Positions 25,210 to 37,001 of a stretch of 64,000 bases of DNA are shown here, one piece after another. Every line of letters starts with the position of its first letter. Positions within the stretch are counted from its first letter, which is position 1. The DNA comes from Phlebiopsis flavidoalba (taxonomy: Eukaryota; Basidiomycota; Agaricomycetes; Polyporales; Phanerochaetaceae). The notes beneath the pieces are model-generated. The model ran no database searches. It worked only from the letters and a program-made list of their open reading frames with translations, and was not told the origin of the DNA. Location of the stretch: assembly GCA_035772785.1 (NCBI GenBank), contig JAOCPU010000008.1, positions 496,001-560,000 on the forward strand, in the 5' to 3' direction. The position numbers and the translations under genes were made by a program.

Positions 25210-27993
25210 AAGAGATTCAATAAGGGGCAAGCAGGAGCCAACAAGACCGGTATTTGAGTAGTATCAAGTCTGATATATATGTATTTGGCTCGAAGAGGTG
25301 ATGAGATTCGTGGGATGTGTGGTATAATGGACGGGATGAGCCTCGGCGACGTCGGGATGGCCTAAGCATAATGCGTCGGGCATCGGCACTACACGTGGCT
25401 CGGCATGTCACGTGAGGGCTTTAGCGTGTCACCGCGCCGCGTGCCCCGCGACCCAGCGCGACCCCTGATGCCGTGGCGCGTTATGTGAACAGCTATATAA
25501 CTTTGAAGCACTACAAGTCCAAGATCGCTATGCTAGCGCCGATAAAGAAACATACAGTTCCAATCCAAACAGACAGTACATGTGTGGAAGAACAGAGATT
25601 GTCCATTCAGGAAGCTTGTTCAGAATCACAGTGTCCGTCTCACCTCTGCAGGCCAAAAGATTGTCTACAAAGTCGGTATTTACTCATTTCCTCTTACCGT
25701 GCTGATGTATAGGAATGTTTCTGCCTGCACAGTGTGAAGCTTTTTGGAGGCAACGAGCGTCTTACTCCAACCGTTGCCTTGTAGGCTGCGTCGGGGTTGT
25801 ATGCTACGGCATGCTGAGCTGATGTCTTGCTATTTTGTTATATTAGTGCATTCAAGACGGCTGAACAACTTGATCGATTGGACCACTGATCGAAAGGTTA
25901 CCACTGCCAGAGACATGGCGTCGTGAAATTGTTAAGATGATCAAGTCTGTATTCTGCAAGATACATTGGTCCTCGGACGTAAGCATAAACCTTGGGGCCC
26001 ACGCTCGTATGTCGTTTTGGGGGTCGCATTAAATTCTGAGAGCTTGCTCATTACCAAAGGATTAAAACGCCCGAGGGTCGATGTGTTCAACATCAGAAAT
26101 GAATTTCTGTGCGTGGAATGAGCTGGTCGATGGCCGATACCTTGGGGGTCGGTCCATGGATCGTTCAGGCTAAAACGGATGAAAAGTCACGGCGTACATG
26201 CTGCTGACGGCGAGGCTTCATCCCTACAGTCATCAGAGCTTCTTGCGCCGATTGTACGCAGCAGCCCTTTGTCTCGGGAACGATACGTTCAAGCGCACCC
26301 GTGATCATGGTTTTCATACCTCGTATAGCACGGATGGCGCGCTGACAATCTCGTCGCAGTCCGAACCGCTGAGACCATATGGTATCATACCTTTCACATG
26401 CTGTTCACTTCAGCAAAATATCTTTCAGTATTTTGCAACCAATGAAACTGAACGCCACGAGGGGACGCATGGCGAAGGGATTACGAGCAGTCACTCGCAG
26501 GGCCGACCGAAGGTCAGAAGTTGGAGGATTCGGGTACAGTGTCTATTAGATAGCATCTGTGGCGGTTGCAGAAGAGCTCAGGGGCGGCGGCCTCACCATG
26601 AGCGATAACGGACTCGACCATGCTCACTGCGGTGAGCTTCAGCGGCGCTGGTGTCACTTTGGCAAGGATATCTTCGGATCGGCGGGTTCACCGCGGTCCA
26701 TATGGCCTCGATAACGTGATTGCTCACTAGGAAATTGCTCATCAAGCGTTTCTTCTACCGGAAAATATGCTGGTACGCGTTGTCCCGATGTCGAGCGAGG
26801 TTGGAGTGGGTCTAGGAACTTGGCACGTTAGTACTAGTACAGACAGATGGTTTAAATGAATCACTACTGGTCGACGGAAAAGGTAAGAGGACTGCACTCC
26901 TACGGTGACAAGTTGGTGGGTAGCAACGACGTAGCTGAGAGACCGCGTTTGAGGGTCCACGACTGCGCTAAATGAACCGAGCCGAGGAGGCTGCGTGGGC
27001 GATGTGTTCCCATTTTCTGCAAACAGGCCATGTTTACACCATACTTGCTCCACACTTGGAGGATAATTCTCGATGTTGCTCACTGGATAGCGGTTCGCGA
27101 CAGCCGCGAGGCGGCGAATGCTCAAGCGCACAAATCATGGTGGTCACGTTGCCACGGGCCCTTTGCAAAAGGGCCCATCTTCGGGTGTGATCATGGCCAT
27201 ACTGCACCACTAGGACAGCGCTGCGGCGGACGCAGGCCAAAGATAGAACGCGCCTCAACAACCGGAATGTGGGTAAGTATCGTCATCCATTCATAACGTT
27301 TGTGTCAGAACGACCCACGAGTTTATTGGACCGGCGGTAGGCCGAGAGGGCTTTCGGGTCCAATGACCCGTGTGCATAGCGGCTTTGCTGGGCACGCCTA
27401 GAAGTCCTTCTGTGGGAGCCGAATACCGTGTTGCGTTTGGTCGTTCCTGGTCTATACTGAGACACATTCTCCCATGTCGTTCGTAGTCTTGCTTCGGGCA
27501 CTGTGAGCATTGAACATACTCACCCAATGCATGATGTTTTTGACCCCGAGTATAATTGTAGTCAGTGTTTTCTGGTAGCTTGCATTTTTCTATGTCAGCG
27601 TGGACATCCCTCTTGTTGGAGGCTGCGGTGAAAAGGAGTTTGTGGGGAATGCCAAATCGAAGAAATCGTGGCGTGTGCAAACAAGGTTTGATTGAGTGAT
27701 CCCGGAACTGTTCGGATATCGTGACATTATCTTATCTGATAGAGACTCCCCCAATGCGATTATATTCATTCCGCGTGGCGGACTCTCGGATCTCAAACCA
27801 CCAACCAACTGCTGAACCGATTTCAGTCTGCTGTCTTATATGCGACTCGAACGCGGATGTATATCCAGGTCATAGGACATGCCGAATTGTGACGATATAG
27901 CTCTTGACGTCATCATATAGTCTGACAACGTAAGTTTCAAAAATTAGAATCAAGATCATAGGGAGACACTCGAAAGCCATAGAGGCTGTTCTG
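25210..27993. other. 2.8-kb stretch without a recognised gene
   Basis: Beyond the ESA1 promoter, frames of 129-136 codons occur on both strands (26198-26608 plus, 26742-27131 minus, 27291-27680 minus), but I see no family motif. A strong hairpin, GGGCCCTTT-GCA-AAAGGGCCC, lies at 27156-27176. The stretch may hold a gene that errors have broken beyond recognition, or old repeat sequence. Confidence 0.3.
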
Positions 27994-28592
27994 TTGGGGG
28001 GAGTCGCGCCTTCAGCGTATCACGTATGGTGTCATTTTTGTTCGGACGCTTCTTTGGCCAATACGATGCGGATTCTGAACTCTAGTTGCACCAACCTACG
28101 AGAGTTGGTCCTTATGGATGCTTGCAAGCTGAAAACCGAACCGAGGCACCTTGACCGTCTTCTCATCCCGAAACATAGGCGCCATTGGAAGGATAAACAG
28201 AGGTGTGTTCCGTATCCTATCACCCACCTGAACTTGCGGAAATTGAGGCTTCATGTTTGACATTTAGGGTCGCCTTCCAGAAACCTGCAGCGTATCACGA
28301 TAACCCGCAGAAAAGCTGGGGTTGACATGTCGAGTCCATGGTCGAAGACGTTTTGCCACAATTGCTGTCACTGCTACAGAAACCTTTTCGAAAGTTGGAA
28401 ACTTTTCTCTCGCAGGGCACCGTAGCATGCATGGTAGTGCTTGCCCTGCCTGGTTCATCCTCCGATGAGGCAGGCTTACTTGAAATAATCAAGATGCTCA
28501 ATCTCCTATTCAGCACATTAGTTAGGCGGACTTTGCCTGTCTACAAAATTCGGACGAGTGGCTCTTCCGTTTACTGGTCAGTCCGCTTGTGA
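27994..28592 (+). CDS. possible leucine-rich-repeat / F-box-like fragment
   Basis: The plus frames read NTMRILNSSCTNLRELVLMD, LNLRKLRLHV, then LPQLLSLLQKPFRKLETFLS and LLEIIKMLNLLFSTLV, spaced like leucine-rich repeats of basidiomycete F-box proteins. No F-box itself is seen upstream, and the frames do not join simply. This could be the broken tail of such a gene. It lies just upstream of the ferric reductase start. Confidence 0.28.
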
Positions 28593-28658
28593 GTTATATA
28601 TATTACCTCGTGTAACAGGTGAGACACACCAGTATCATCAACCTTATGGTTAACGAGT

Positions 28659-31188
28659 ATGGACCCGTCTCGTCTAACCTACTCGGCCATTCGCAATGAA
28701 GCTTCAGTCCCTACCCAAGGGCCGACCCAAATGGCATCTGAAAGGCCGAGCAGCAAGTTACAAGGTATGTCCCAAAAAAAAACAAAAAAAAAAGGGGACT
28801 TGTGGATGTCCTGCTTTTCGTTCGGCTGTGGCGCTCTTCGTGACAATTCGTTCCGAATCGCTGACATTCACTCTCTCTGCTGCATTCCGACGGGGGGGGT
28901 GGGGGGACCTTCCGGCTACCAAGCGTTTTTAGGGGTCCCATCTACTAGAAAGAAGGGCGACCTTGAAGCCATACGATCTAATCGTAAGTAACGGCACAAT
29001 CTCTTGGAGGCTACTCCCAGAGGCCCTTGTATCTGGCTTTAAAGTCGCAGTATTCCGCGTCAACATTCCCGTTGGTCCTGGATCAGTCGCGTCAGTCGCC
29101 GAACTAGTGTTCATTCTCGGCTATATTCGCCACCATGTTGACCCTCTACTCCTGATCAACCAGTAAGTTGTCCATTGTGTATTTATTCTCGTGACGCATG
29201 TCCTCATTCTTCTCAGCACAAGGTCTTGATAGCTGGTTCTACGAGGACCGTGGTGCAGCGCTACCTTGCCTCTTGTCAAACTTCCTCTGATTGTTGCTCT
29301 GGCCGGCAAGAATAATTTCATCTCTTGTAAGTCCTAGTCGAATCAATGTAACGTCATTTCTAGTTTTGTACAGGGCTAACCGGTGTCAGTCATGAAAAGG
29401 TACGAATCTTGCCTCCTTACCTACACTCTTCCCGACTGATCCGATGTATACTCAACATCCTTCATCGCGCCTCAGCTCGTACATGTCTTGTCTTTCTCTG
29501 GATCCATGCTATTTGCCGTATAGTTGCCGGGTGCGTGCTACGCATCGATATTGGACTATGTTTCTCACACGCTTCGCAGGCTTCCCGAGAAATCGATTTC
29601 ACTCACGGTTTGGATGAGATGGGGGCTTGTGGGATTGATCGCGTTTTCTGTCGCTGTCCCGTCCTGTCCACGCGTCCAATCCGGAATGGGTTCTTTGAAT
29701 TCTTCTTGATTTGCCACATTATCCTCGTTTGGGTGAGTGCCATTATCGATCACTGCTCACATCTACTAACGGCTTTACAGTATCTATTCTGGGTGTCGGG
29801 GTTTTCTACATACTCGCCATCCCGGGTAAGCACCTGCCCACATGACAGGTGTGGAGCGTGAGTGCTCATCTGAACCCGCAAGCTTTGGCAACTACATATG
29901 GCCTGCTCTTGTCATCTGGGGCGTTTTGGACAGGGTGCTACGTCTTGGTCGACTTCTCATCAAACAATCGTTTGGGTATATCCAACGACAAACTACACTC
30001 CACTGCAACTGTGGAGCTAGTCATCGGCAGATACTGTCAGACGTTACTCTTCGCCGACGCTTCAGCTGGCGTCCAGGCCAACACGCTAAATAATTGGTAC
30101 CGACTGTCAGTGACCTCCCCACCGAAAGCACACCCGTTCACCATCCGCCAGTATTCCGAGTCGTTTGAACGCCCGAAAGGATGCGTCGTCGAAGGATAGA
30201 GGATGTCGTGTTCCTCATCCGCGCTCTCGAGAAGGCTTTACCGGACGCCTCAGGGAGCACGCCGCATTAATGGTATTTTGCATTGTTCCTTTTATGCGCT
30301 CATAGAACGGACCATTGGTTTGTCCACACCCGACCTAAGCAGATTCTCGGCGACTTCCATCTTGATCGCAGAGTTTTGTTGTGCGAATGGATGTCACCTT
30401 GTGGCGCGCACTCGACGTTACCTGATGCTCAGGGGTGTCTGTGGTGTCTCATATGCTCTAGTCTCCATTGCTCCTAGGACCTGGTTCAGTACGTTCGTCT
30501 CTCTAGCTGGGGAGTGAACTGCAATTAACGCGTGTATTTGTTATCAGCAAAGCTAGAAGTGGAGATCTCATGTCCAGAAAGTTGTCTTTGTCTGGTCTAT
30601 TAGAGACTCAGGTAATTGAATATCATGTCGTGCGTTGTCTGTTGAATTAATGTGCATAACTCCAGATCATTATAAGATGGATCTCTGGCATACTCGGCGA
30701 AGCTATATCCACCGCTCAATCCGTCGGTCTTATCGTAGACCCTCGCATCTACCATCACTAGTACGGTGCCTTCAACGCCCCCTCACGCCCCCAGTGGTAG
30801 CCGTCGGGTACGACGAGTCCGATAGGGGCAGTGTTTCTGTGGTCGATTCGCCAATGTCGGAAAAAGACGTCAAATGACGCTAGCCGTCTTACTCCGCTCT
30901 GCGCATCCTTCAAGGGCGGCCTAGTGTCCGCAAGATTCTACAAGAAGAGATCAGCGCGTCACGGCGGTCGCCGTTTCCGTGGATGGTAAGTCCATAACAA
31001 ACCTCGATTACACGAATTTCTGACTCATAGTACTTCCTCGCAGTCGCGGGGGTCCCTCTGGTCTTTCTCAGTCCGTCACACACGCTCTGAACATCTAGCA
31101 TCTCTAGTCCGCCTAAATGTCCTGAAGGGTATGCCATCCGTTTCTCTCCACGTGGGGAGACTTTTGGCATGTCCAGATAGTGAGACAT
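28659..31188 (+). CDS. FRE: ferric/cupric reductase transmembrane component
   Basis: Fre proteins reduce Fe3+ or Cu2+ at the cell surface with heme b, FAD and NADPH. The start MDPSRLTYSAIRNEASVPTQ and PTQMA resemble fungal Fre N-termini. Membrane-part blocks: FRVNIPVGPGSVASVAELVF and ILGYI, LPLIVALAGKNNFISL, LTGVSHEK, ASARTCLVFLWIHA (heme-binding His region) and NYIWPALVIW. The FAD domain shows LRRRFSWRPGQHA and HPFTIA. The NAD part shows a degraded SILIA strand, VVFVWSIRD and LRILQGRPSVRKI. The usual GGSGVSFTLP turn is not readable at about 30375, where the text is SILIAEFCCANG. Homopolymer runs at 28775-28800 and 28892-28906 break the first exons. Introns of 50-60 bp fit between most blocks. 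Confidence 0.85.
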
Positions 31189-31490
31189 CGGGCAATTAGT
31201 CGTGATCTATTCGGGCTGTATGCGTTATAATAGACTCTGGCGCCAGTCGCTAGACCACGAGTATTGTGTATCTCTACTTTTCCTTTTTTTTATAGAGCAA
31301 ATCCAAATTAAACAGAGGAATCCAGAGTGGACAACATTCGCTACTGGCGCGGGCGACTGAACGTCGGCCTCCGGAAGGAAGAGAATTAGCGACAGACGCC
31401 CGGGGTTATTAAATATTGGCGCTAAGCTATGCGCGAAACTTGCTGTGAGCTGACTGGCATCCACCTTCGAGTCTCATTCCCAGTGTGAGG

Positions 31491-34006
31491 ATGAGCGAAC
31501 ATACTGGGACACAACAGGAGCATCTGAGTACTATTGATGAGTGCGTACCAAGTTGAGCAATTCTGTCAGGCCTTAGACGACCATACACAGAGTATCTAGT
31601 GCTGCACAGTCAAACGCACCCTCTCCAAGTCCGGTTGTAGACGATGATGATTCCGAGGAAGGTTTCGTATATCCAGGTGTCTCTGAACAGCCTAGCGATG
31701 AACAAAACGGAGGAGGCCTTTGTCTATCAGGCAGAGTCGACCGCCTCGTCGATACACGAGCCACAGGTTTCCCATCCCCGCCAACTAAACGTGTCACCGG
31801 AGCCCGAAATACCCGTCACTCTCCGTTGAAGAGCCAAAACCGGCGAAGATACACCCCCTCACCAGCTCAGCTTGAGTCACTGCAAGCCGCCGCTTCGAGC
31901 GGCGACCTTGCTCTTCTCAAAAAGCTATTCACCACTGCGCTCCAAACCGGAGAGGTTGGGAATCATTTGCTCTGGCGAACGACGCGTCCCCTAGGACAGG
32001 GCTTACAGCATTACATGCTGCAGCTAGTCGTGGATACCTGCGGAATCGTACAATGGGCGTGCGTGATGTTATTAGAGCTTTCGAATGTTGGTGCTCAACG
32101 TAAACCAGTCATTGAGGAATGTGGAGCCCATTCCAGACCTTGAAGACAAGGAGGGCGAAGTAAGTTCCATCGGTGTTTACACATAGAAATAGAATCTGAT
32201 GCACACATAGACCGCACTTCATAAAGCCGCTCTGCATGGTCATCTAGCGATAGTCACTTTCTTGGTACCTGACCGGGCGGACGTTCAAACCAAGATAACG
32301 ACGGCTGGACCGCCTGCATAATGCCTGTTCTAAGGTATTCCACCTAGCTTATTACTGGCTCCTGGCGCTGATGTGTATCATTAGGGATACCTAGACATTG
32401 TACGGTATTTATGTGAACAAGGAGGTGCTGGAGTCGAAATCGACGGCACCCGAGGAGTAGATGTGAGGAGCAAGGGTGGCTGGACTCCGTTGAGTAAGTT
32501 ATTTTCACATCAAACTTGCGTGAACGTTACTGACGATATATGCAGTGAACGCTGGCCTCAAAAGGTCACCTACCAGTCGTGTTATATCTACTCAATAAAC
32601 GAACCGCAGACCCTCTCATCAGGAACAACTGGTGGAGAAACCGCATATGACGTAGCTGCAGCCGTCTTTGAAGTTTGGATATGCGCGAGGTGCGTCTACT
32701 CAAGCGAAAAGACACGTATCTGTTCCAAATTTCCGCCAGGTTCTGCAAAAGGCCGAGGCGGAAAAGTGGCGAGGGACTACCGTGGCCTACAACCCCTTAG
32801 CAGTGCACACTACGGTTCCGTTGATTATATACGAACACCAAAGACTCGACATGCGTCTCAAGACCCTCGCCGTCAACGCCGGACGACCGAAGTTCTCCGC
32901 CTTCAGGACTGGGAAGGAGGGGTCGGAGAGCGCCTTACGAGCTCCTACTGCCCGTCGCTGACGAAGACAACATGGGGGAAAAAGCTCCAGCCTGCTTGGA
33001 GAAGCGACGTACAACTGCCCCTTCGTGAAGAGTCGTTCAAAGTTACCCTACCTGGCTCAGATCTCGCTCAAGAAGGAGCCGAACGGAGTCATTTCTGGCT
33101 GTACGTGACTCAGTGCTATCTATTGATCTCTTCCTGAGAAATTGTTGTAGGTCAGACTGGACTTTGGATGTCACACATCCGGGTGTTGACGCAGAGGAAG
33201 GATGGCAATACGCTCATTCTTTTGAAGACGAGGAGAATCATGGATAGCTGAAACAAGGGCCACAGTTGCAGCAGCGACTCCTTACCGGAAGCGGAGCCAT
33301 GACCGCCGGATTCGGTGGGAGTGGCTCTCGCGGTACGAACGGTAGTTCAACCTCTCGGTCGGGGACCCCGCAGACCTGGGTCCGCCGTAGACGTTGGTTC
33401 GTTGTGTGATGCGTCGCCGACTAGATATTCCACCTCTGCCGTTCATGCAACCTGATGGTGGACTATACGCCCTCGACGCCGACGGTCATTTGGTACCCTA
33501 TGTCGAAGACAGTGATAACGAATATAAAACGGTTGCTGATGGGCAAGAGTTGGGTTCTATGCCCAGCAGCGGGGATTAGCATCAGCCCAAGATTATGTCT
33601 CTCGCGCACGGTAATCTTGCTCGCTGGTACTCCCCACGACGATGTTGCAATCGGACTCTGGTTCAGACTCTGCGGTCGAGGGCTCGTCGCGCGATAGCAC
33701 GAAACTGGAAAGAGCCACTACCGAACTTGCGCCAAGGCATCTCTCAGTAAGTTGAGTCCACTTTACAGCATCGGATAGTCCTCACATATATCAGGTGACG
33801 ACGACGCTGAGCGTAAGACCCAGGCAGAGGTTCTGCTCAACACATATAACCGAGAACTTGAGCGTAGAACTATTTCTTGCTGCGGGTGCTCAAGGGTCTT
33901 CTCATCTCCGGAGAGGGTGTGTAGCCTTTATATTGCTACTCGGTCACATCGTCATTGGTCCAAATACTCGAAAATGTTGAGCCTAGGAGATGAGGGACAT
34001 GTATGA
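31491..34006 (+). CDS. ankyrin-repeat protein with C-terminal dysferlin (DysF) domain
   Basis: The start MSEHTGTQQEHLSTIDE is followed by a disordered acidic region (VVDDDDSEEGFVYPGVSEQP). AQLESLQAAASSGDLALLKK begins the ankyrin array; repeats show TALHKAALHGHLAIV, NDGWTA, GYLDIVRYLCEQGGAGVEID, SKGGWTPL and GETAYDVAAA. A linker (KAEAEKWRGTTVAYNPLAVH) leads to a dysferlin/Pex24-like module: SDWTLDVTHPGVDAEEGWQY and AHSFEDE, then TPQTWVRRRRW and VMRRRLDIPPLPFMQPDGGL. The C-terminus is YNRELERRTISCCGCSRVFS with the stop at 34004-34006. DysF domains occur in fungal peroxisome-ER contact proteins, so a membrane role is likely, but the ankyrin-DysF pairing has no function I can name. Frameshifts and introns are numerous. 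A FYVE-RING gene follows on the same strand. Confidence 0.78.
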
Positions 34007-34639
34007 CGATGACTCTTCAGTATTGATGAGATGACTTTCCATTGATTTTTCTATGAATGCTTCCTGCTCGCTTTCTCCCACTTTTTTCCTTTTCTCCTGG
34101 CTATTCTCCTCACTTAGATGACACCATTCGCCCTTGCCTCTATTCAGAATCGTTACTAAATACCAGCACTGAACCTTCCAATAAACCGGGCTTACTCTCT
34201 CAATACGCATCGGTGTGTTGGGGAGACCCGTCTCTAGCTTGCCACTGACTAAGTAGGGGTTTGTTTTGACCCCTCATGTTGTATCAAGCTCTCTGACTTC
34301 TCGGTGTGAGTTACTCCTTACCTTTCCACGTATTCGAGAGACCGACACAGTAGATGGTACTTTGACTTCAGCCGCGCTAGGTGGTACGTACTCTATCCCG
34401 AGCACCGACCACCCAAGTACTAATTGCCATAATATGGTGTCAAAAGGAAGTGTGGAAAGCGTCAACGGCCAATGCTCGATGGATTGTCAGGCATGTGTCC
34501 TTTTGCGGTCCGAGTTCAACTTTATACTGATCGCTAGAGTGCCGATTGTGCTCTCGTCCGATGTGGCGGGATTGCTGCCACAACATACTTGTCTTGGTAT
34601 CACGTGAGGAAATTCGTTCCGATTTTGTGTCGGAATAAT

Positions 34640-35575
34640 TAGAGCTGTGATTTTTGAGCTGCGCTGACTCACAGCATTGCCTGTTCCGCTTTGGTACTGG
34701 CTCGAATCTTTTGTGACAGGTGCTCGTCTTTTAGAGCTCTTCTTTATTGATCCCTCCGATATTGTCCAATGATCCTGTAATCGTCTGGAGGATGCATCAT
34801 CCAGCGCCACATCGTGGTCGTCTCAGAGGGTTTGCCAAGCTTGTTATGTATATGATAGGTCAATGCAAGTGTTCCGAACGGGGCTACATACCTCACGCAC
34901 CAATTCTATGGAGCGTATTGTTTCGTCGACCAACGAAGAGCTCCAGATCCCAAGTCCAACGAGTGGACTACGGGCAAACAAGCTCTCAAATCAGCGATCT
35001 GGCCGTAGGTATAGCCTTCCTCCTATCTCGAGAGGCGTCGATTGAGGAAAACAAAAATCGTAGCTTGTACCCGTTTGTGGCGTGAATCTGATTGATATTG
35101 GATCCCAGCGCTACGCTGCAAGAGGCGCCCACGTCAAAGAATGTTTCAGAATGCCTCTTAAGGTCCACCGGGCTATGGTATACCAGGTTCATTCCTACAG
35201 GCCGCGATACAAGTACCTCGTGTACAAACTGCCTGAGGAAAGTACTCTGATTGGTACCGAATGTAAGTCATCTTCCACATTACGTGTAGTCGAACAGCCT
35301 TGTGATAGTTCTTTCCTTGTAGGTGTGATCTGCCTAGAAGAGTTTGCGAAAGGTTCCACGGTTGCGAGGCTCAGCTGTTTATGCAGCTTCTTCCACAATG
35401 GTACGTACTTGTCGCGCACGGGGAGGCTTCTTACTGATCCTCCCGTAGTTTCCTATCCTCCTGGTTACAGAGGGGCAGAAGTTGCCCGGGTACAGAACGC
35501 CCGTTGAATACTGGGCATCGAAAACGTTATCATCTACGTATACCCGGAAAGCTTTGGATGCTGGATATCATTTGA
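34640..35575 (+). CDS. FYVE-RING E3 ubiquitin ligase-like protein (Pib1-type)
   Basis: The 3' half is clear: TLIGTE then CVICLEEFAKGSTVARLSCLCSF-H-N, an intron (35401-35449), and LSSWLQRGRSCPG. This is a RING finger except that the residue before LSSW reads Phe (TTC) where Cys is expected (TGC). Upstream, ARIFCDRCSSFRALL and SQRVCQACY match the second half of a FYVE zinc finger (CGxIFCxxCS ... RVCxxCY), which would bind PI3P on endosomes. The first FYVE half (W..D...CxxC, RKHHCRxCG) is not resolved, so the start is uncertain and may lie as far back as 34440. FYVE+RING is the layout of yeast Pib1, an endosomal/vacuolar ligase. The stop is between 35507 and 35592 depending on frame. Confidence 0.62.
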
Positions 35576-35642
35576 ATGAAAGGGATCCTTAATATTACAC
35601 TGCGCACATGGCCACATTTCCTCAGGGGTATTTCGAATTACA

Positions 35643-36868
35643 TCAGTCGCCGTCATGGTCAAAGAGGTCATTTCGGGGGATATGGGTGGTATCTATCCGA
35701 ATAACATTTGAGTAGTCTTCCTCATCTGGTTCAACGATGTCTTGTCCCTTGCGGCCGTCGTCTTGGTCGTCCTCAAACCAGCCAGCCGGGTCGTCGTCCG
35801 AGTCATCTTCGTCATCATCCTCGAGATCGGACTCCGTAGGTTTGTATTTCCTGAACACGCAGATGAGACAACGGAGGAGACGATCCGATGAGCAAACTCA
35901 CATGAATGCATATATTCGGGTGCCTGTTCCTGTTAAAGGGGTGCTCACGGGAGGGAGGGGGAAGATCAAGAGTCAACGCACGCTCGCCGTTCTGAGGTAG
36001 ACCCATGCGCCGTCTTCTATCCTCCTAGCCTTCGTGCTTGTTCCTTCTTCCTTTCCATTTCGACTCTGAAGGCCTCTCGCTCGATCTCCATAGCTTCTTC
36101 GAAAGTGAAGACACTACCTCCGATCTCTTTCGTATTGGACTCTTTCATCCGTGCGGACTGGGCGAGACACCAGATGAGTTTGTGTCTTATGAGCACGTAA
36201 AGGATGAACATACGTATTTTTTCAAGAGCTCTTTGCTTCGCACCAATAGGTCTTGGGGAGTCGAGGTGGTTGCCCATCAACGTTCCATCTGCTCATCCTG
36301 GTTGATGTCGGTCTCATGAAGCCTCCTCTGTATGTCGTCGACACCGAGCTCGACTAAGCGACTTTCAATTGCAGCCTGTTCGGCATTAATCCTTTGCACA
36401 TACTGAGAAGTGGAAGGGCCACTATGGAGAATAAAGCTTTGTCAGTTTCGACGAAGAGATACAACAAGTTACGCGACTCACGCCTCCTCAAGCTTCGTAA
36501 TGTTCTGCGCATGGCGATACCTGAGTTCACGTATGCCTAGTTCGCTTATGGGCAGCTCCTTGGGGCGGGGAGTCGGGAGCACACAGGAGAAAGCCCGGTA
36601 GGGACCGGTCTGTGTGGCCTACCGGGCCATGGACGATGTTTGACGCAGCAGTAGGTGACATGCGGGGATGTGAGCGTGTGGAGAGAGACAGCAGGCATCC
36701 TGGGCGGAGATGTTCTGTCCGGTTGAGAGGTGATGGGGAGAGCGATGGTAGAGGGAGATGCAGGACGCGGTAGTACTTATACTGATCCCCATTTGAGGAC
36801 GCAATGTTTTTGTCCTTGCGACTATCCTCTTTTGGAAGGTGTTCAGGTTCGATCGAGCGTCCACTCAT
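35643..36868 (-). CDS. bMERB/MICAL-C-like coiled-coil protein with acidic tail
   Basis: After a Ser/Pro-rich N-terminal part (MDARSNLNTFQKRIVARTKT or MSGRSIEPEHLPKEDS), the minus strand reads PKELPISELGIRELRYRHAQ with NITKLEEA, an intron, YVQRINAEQAAIESRLVELG, VDDIQRRL, DINQDEQMERW, QDLLVRSKELLEKI and FTFEEAMEIEREAFRVEMER with KKEQARRLGG. The pattern (RI-AEQ-IE---ELG, then E-W, then DLL-R-KEL) resembles the bivalent Mical/EHBP Rab-binding domain, so I infer a Rab- or membrane-traffic-linked coiled-coil protein. The C-terminus is very acidic (ESDLEDDDEDDSDDDPAGWF) and ends HIPRNDLFDHDGD at 35643. Family assignment is by pattern only. The gene is tandem with PI31, about 134 bp from the PI31 stop. 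Confidence 0.55.
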
Positions 36869-37001
36869 TAATGACTAATTTTCATAACAAAAGACTTGGT
36901 ACAAGATACACTGTTATACATTTCATCGGTGAGCAAACAATAGTATATCCACAACACCCCAATGCTCCACTAGTCCCCTCTACGACTCATACTGCTTGGG
37001 T

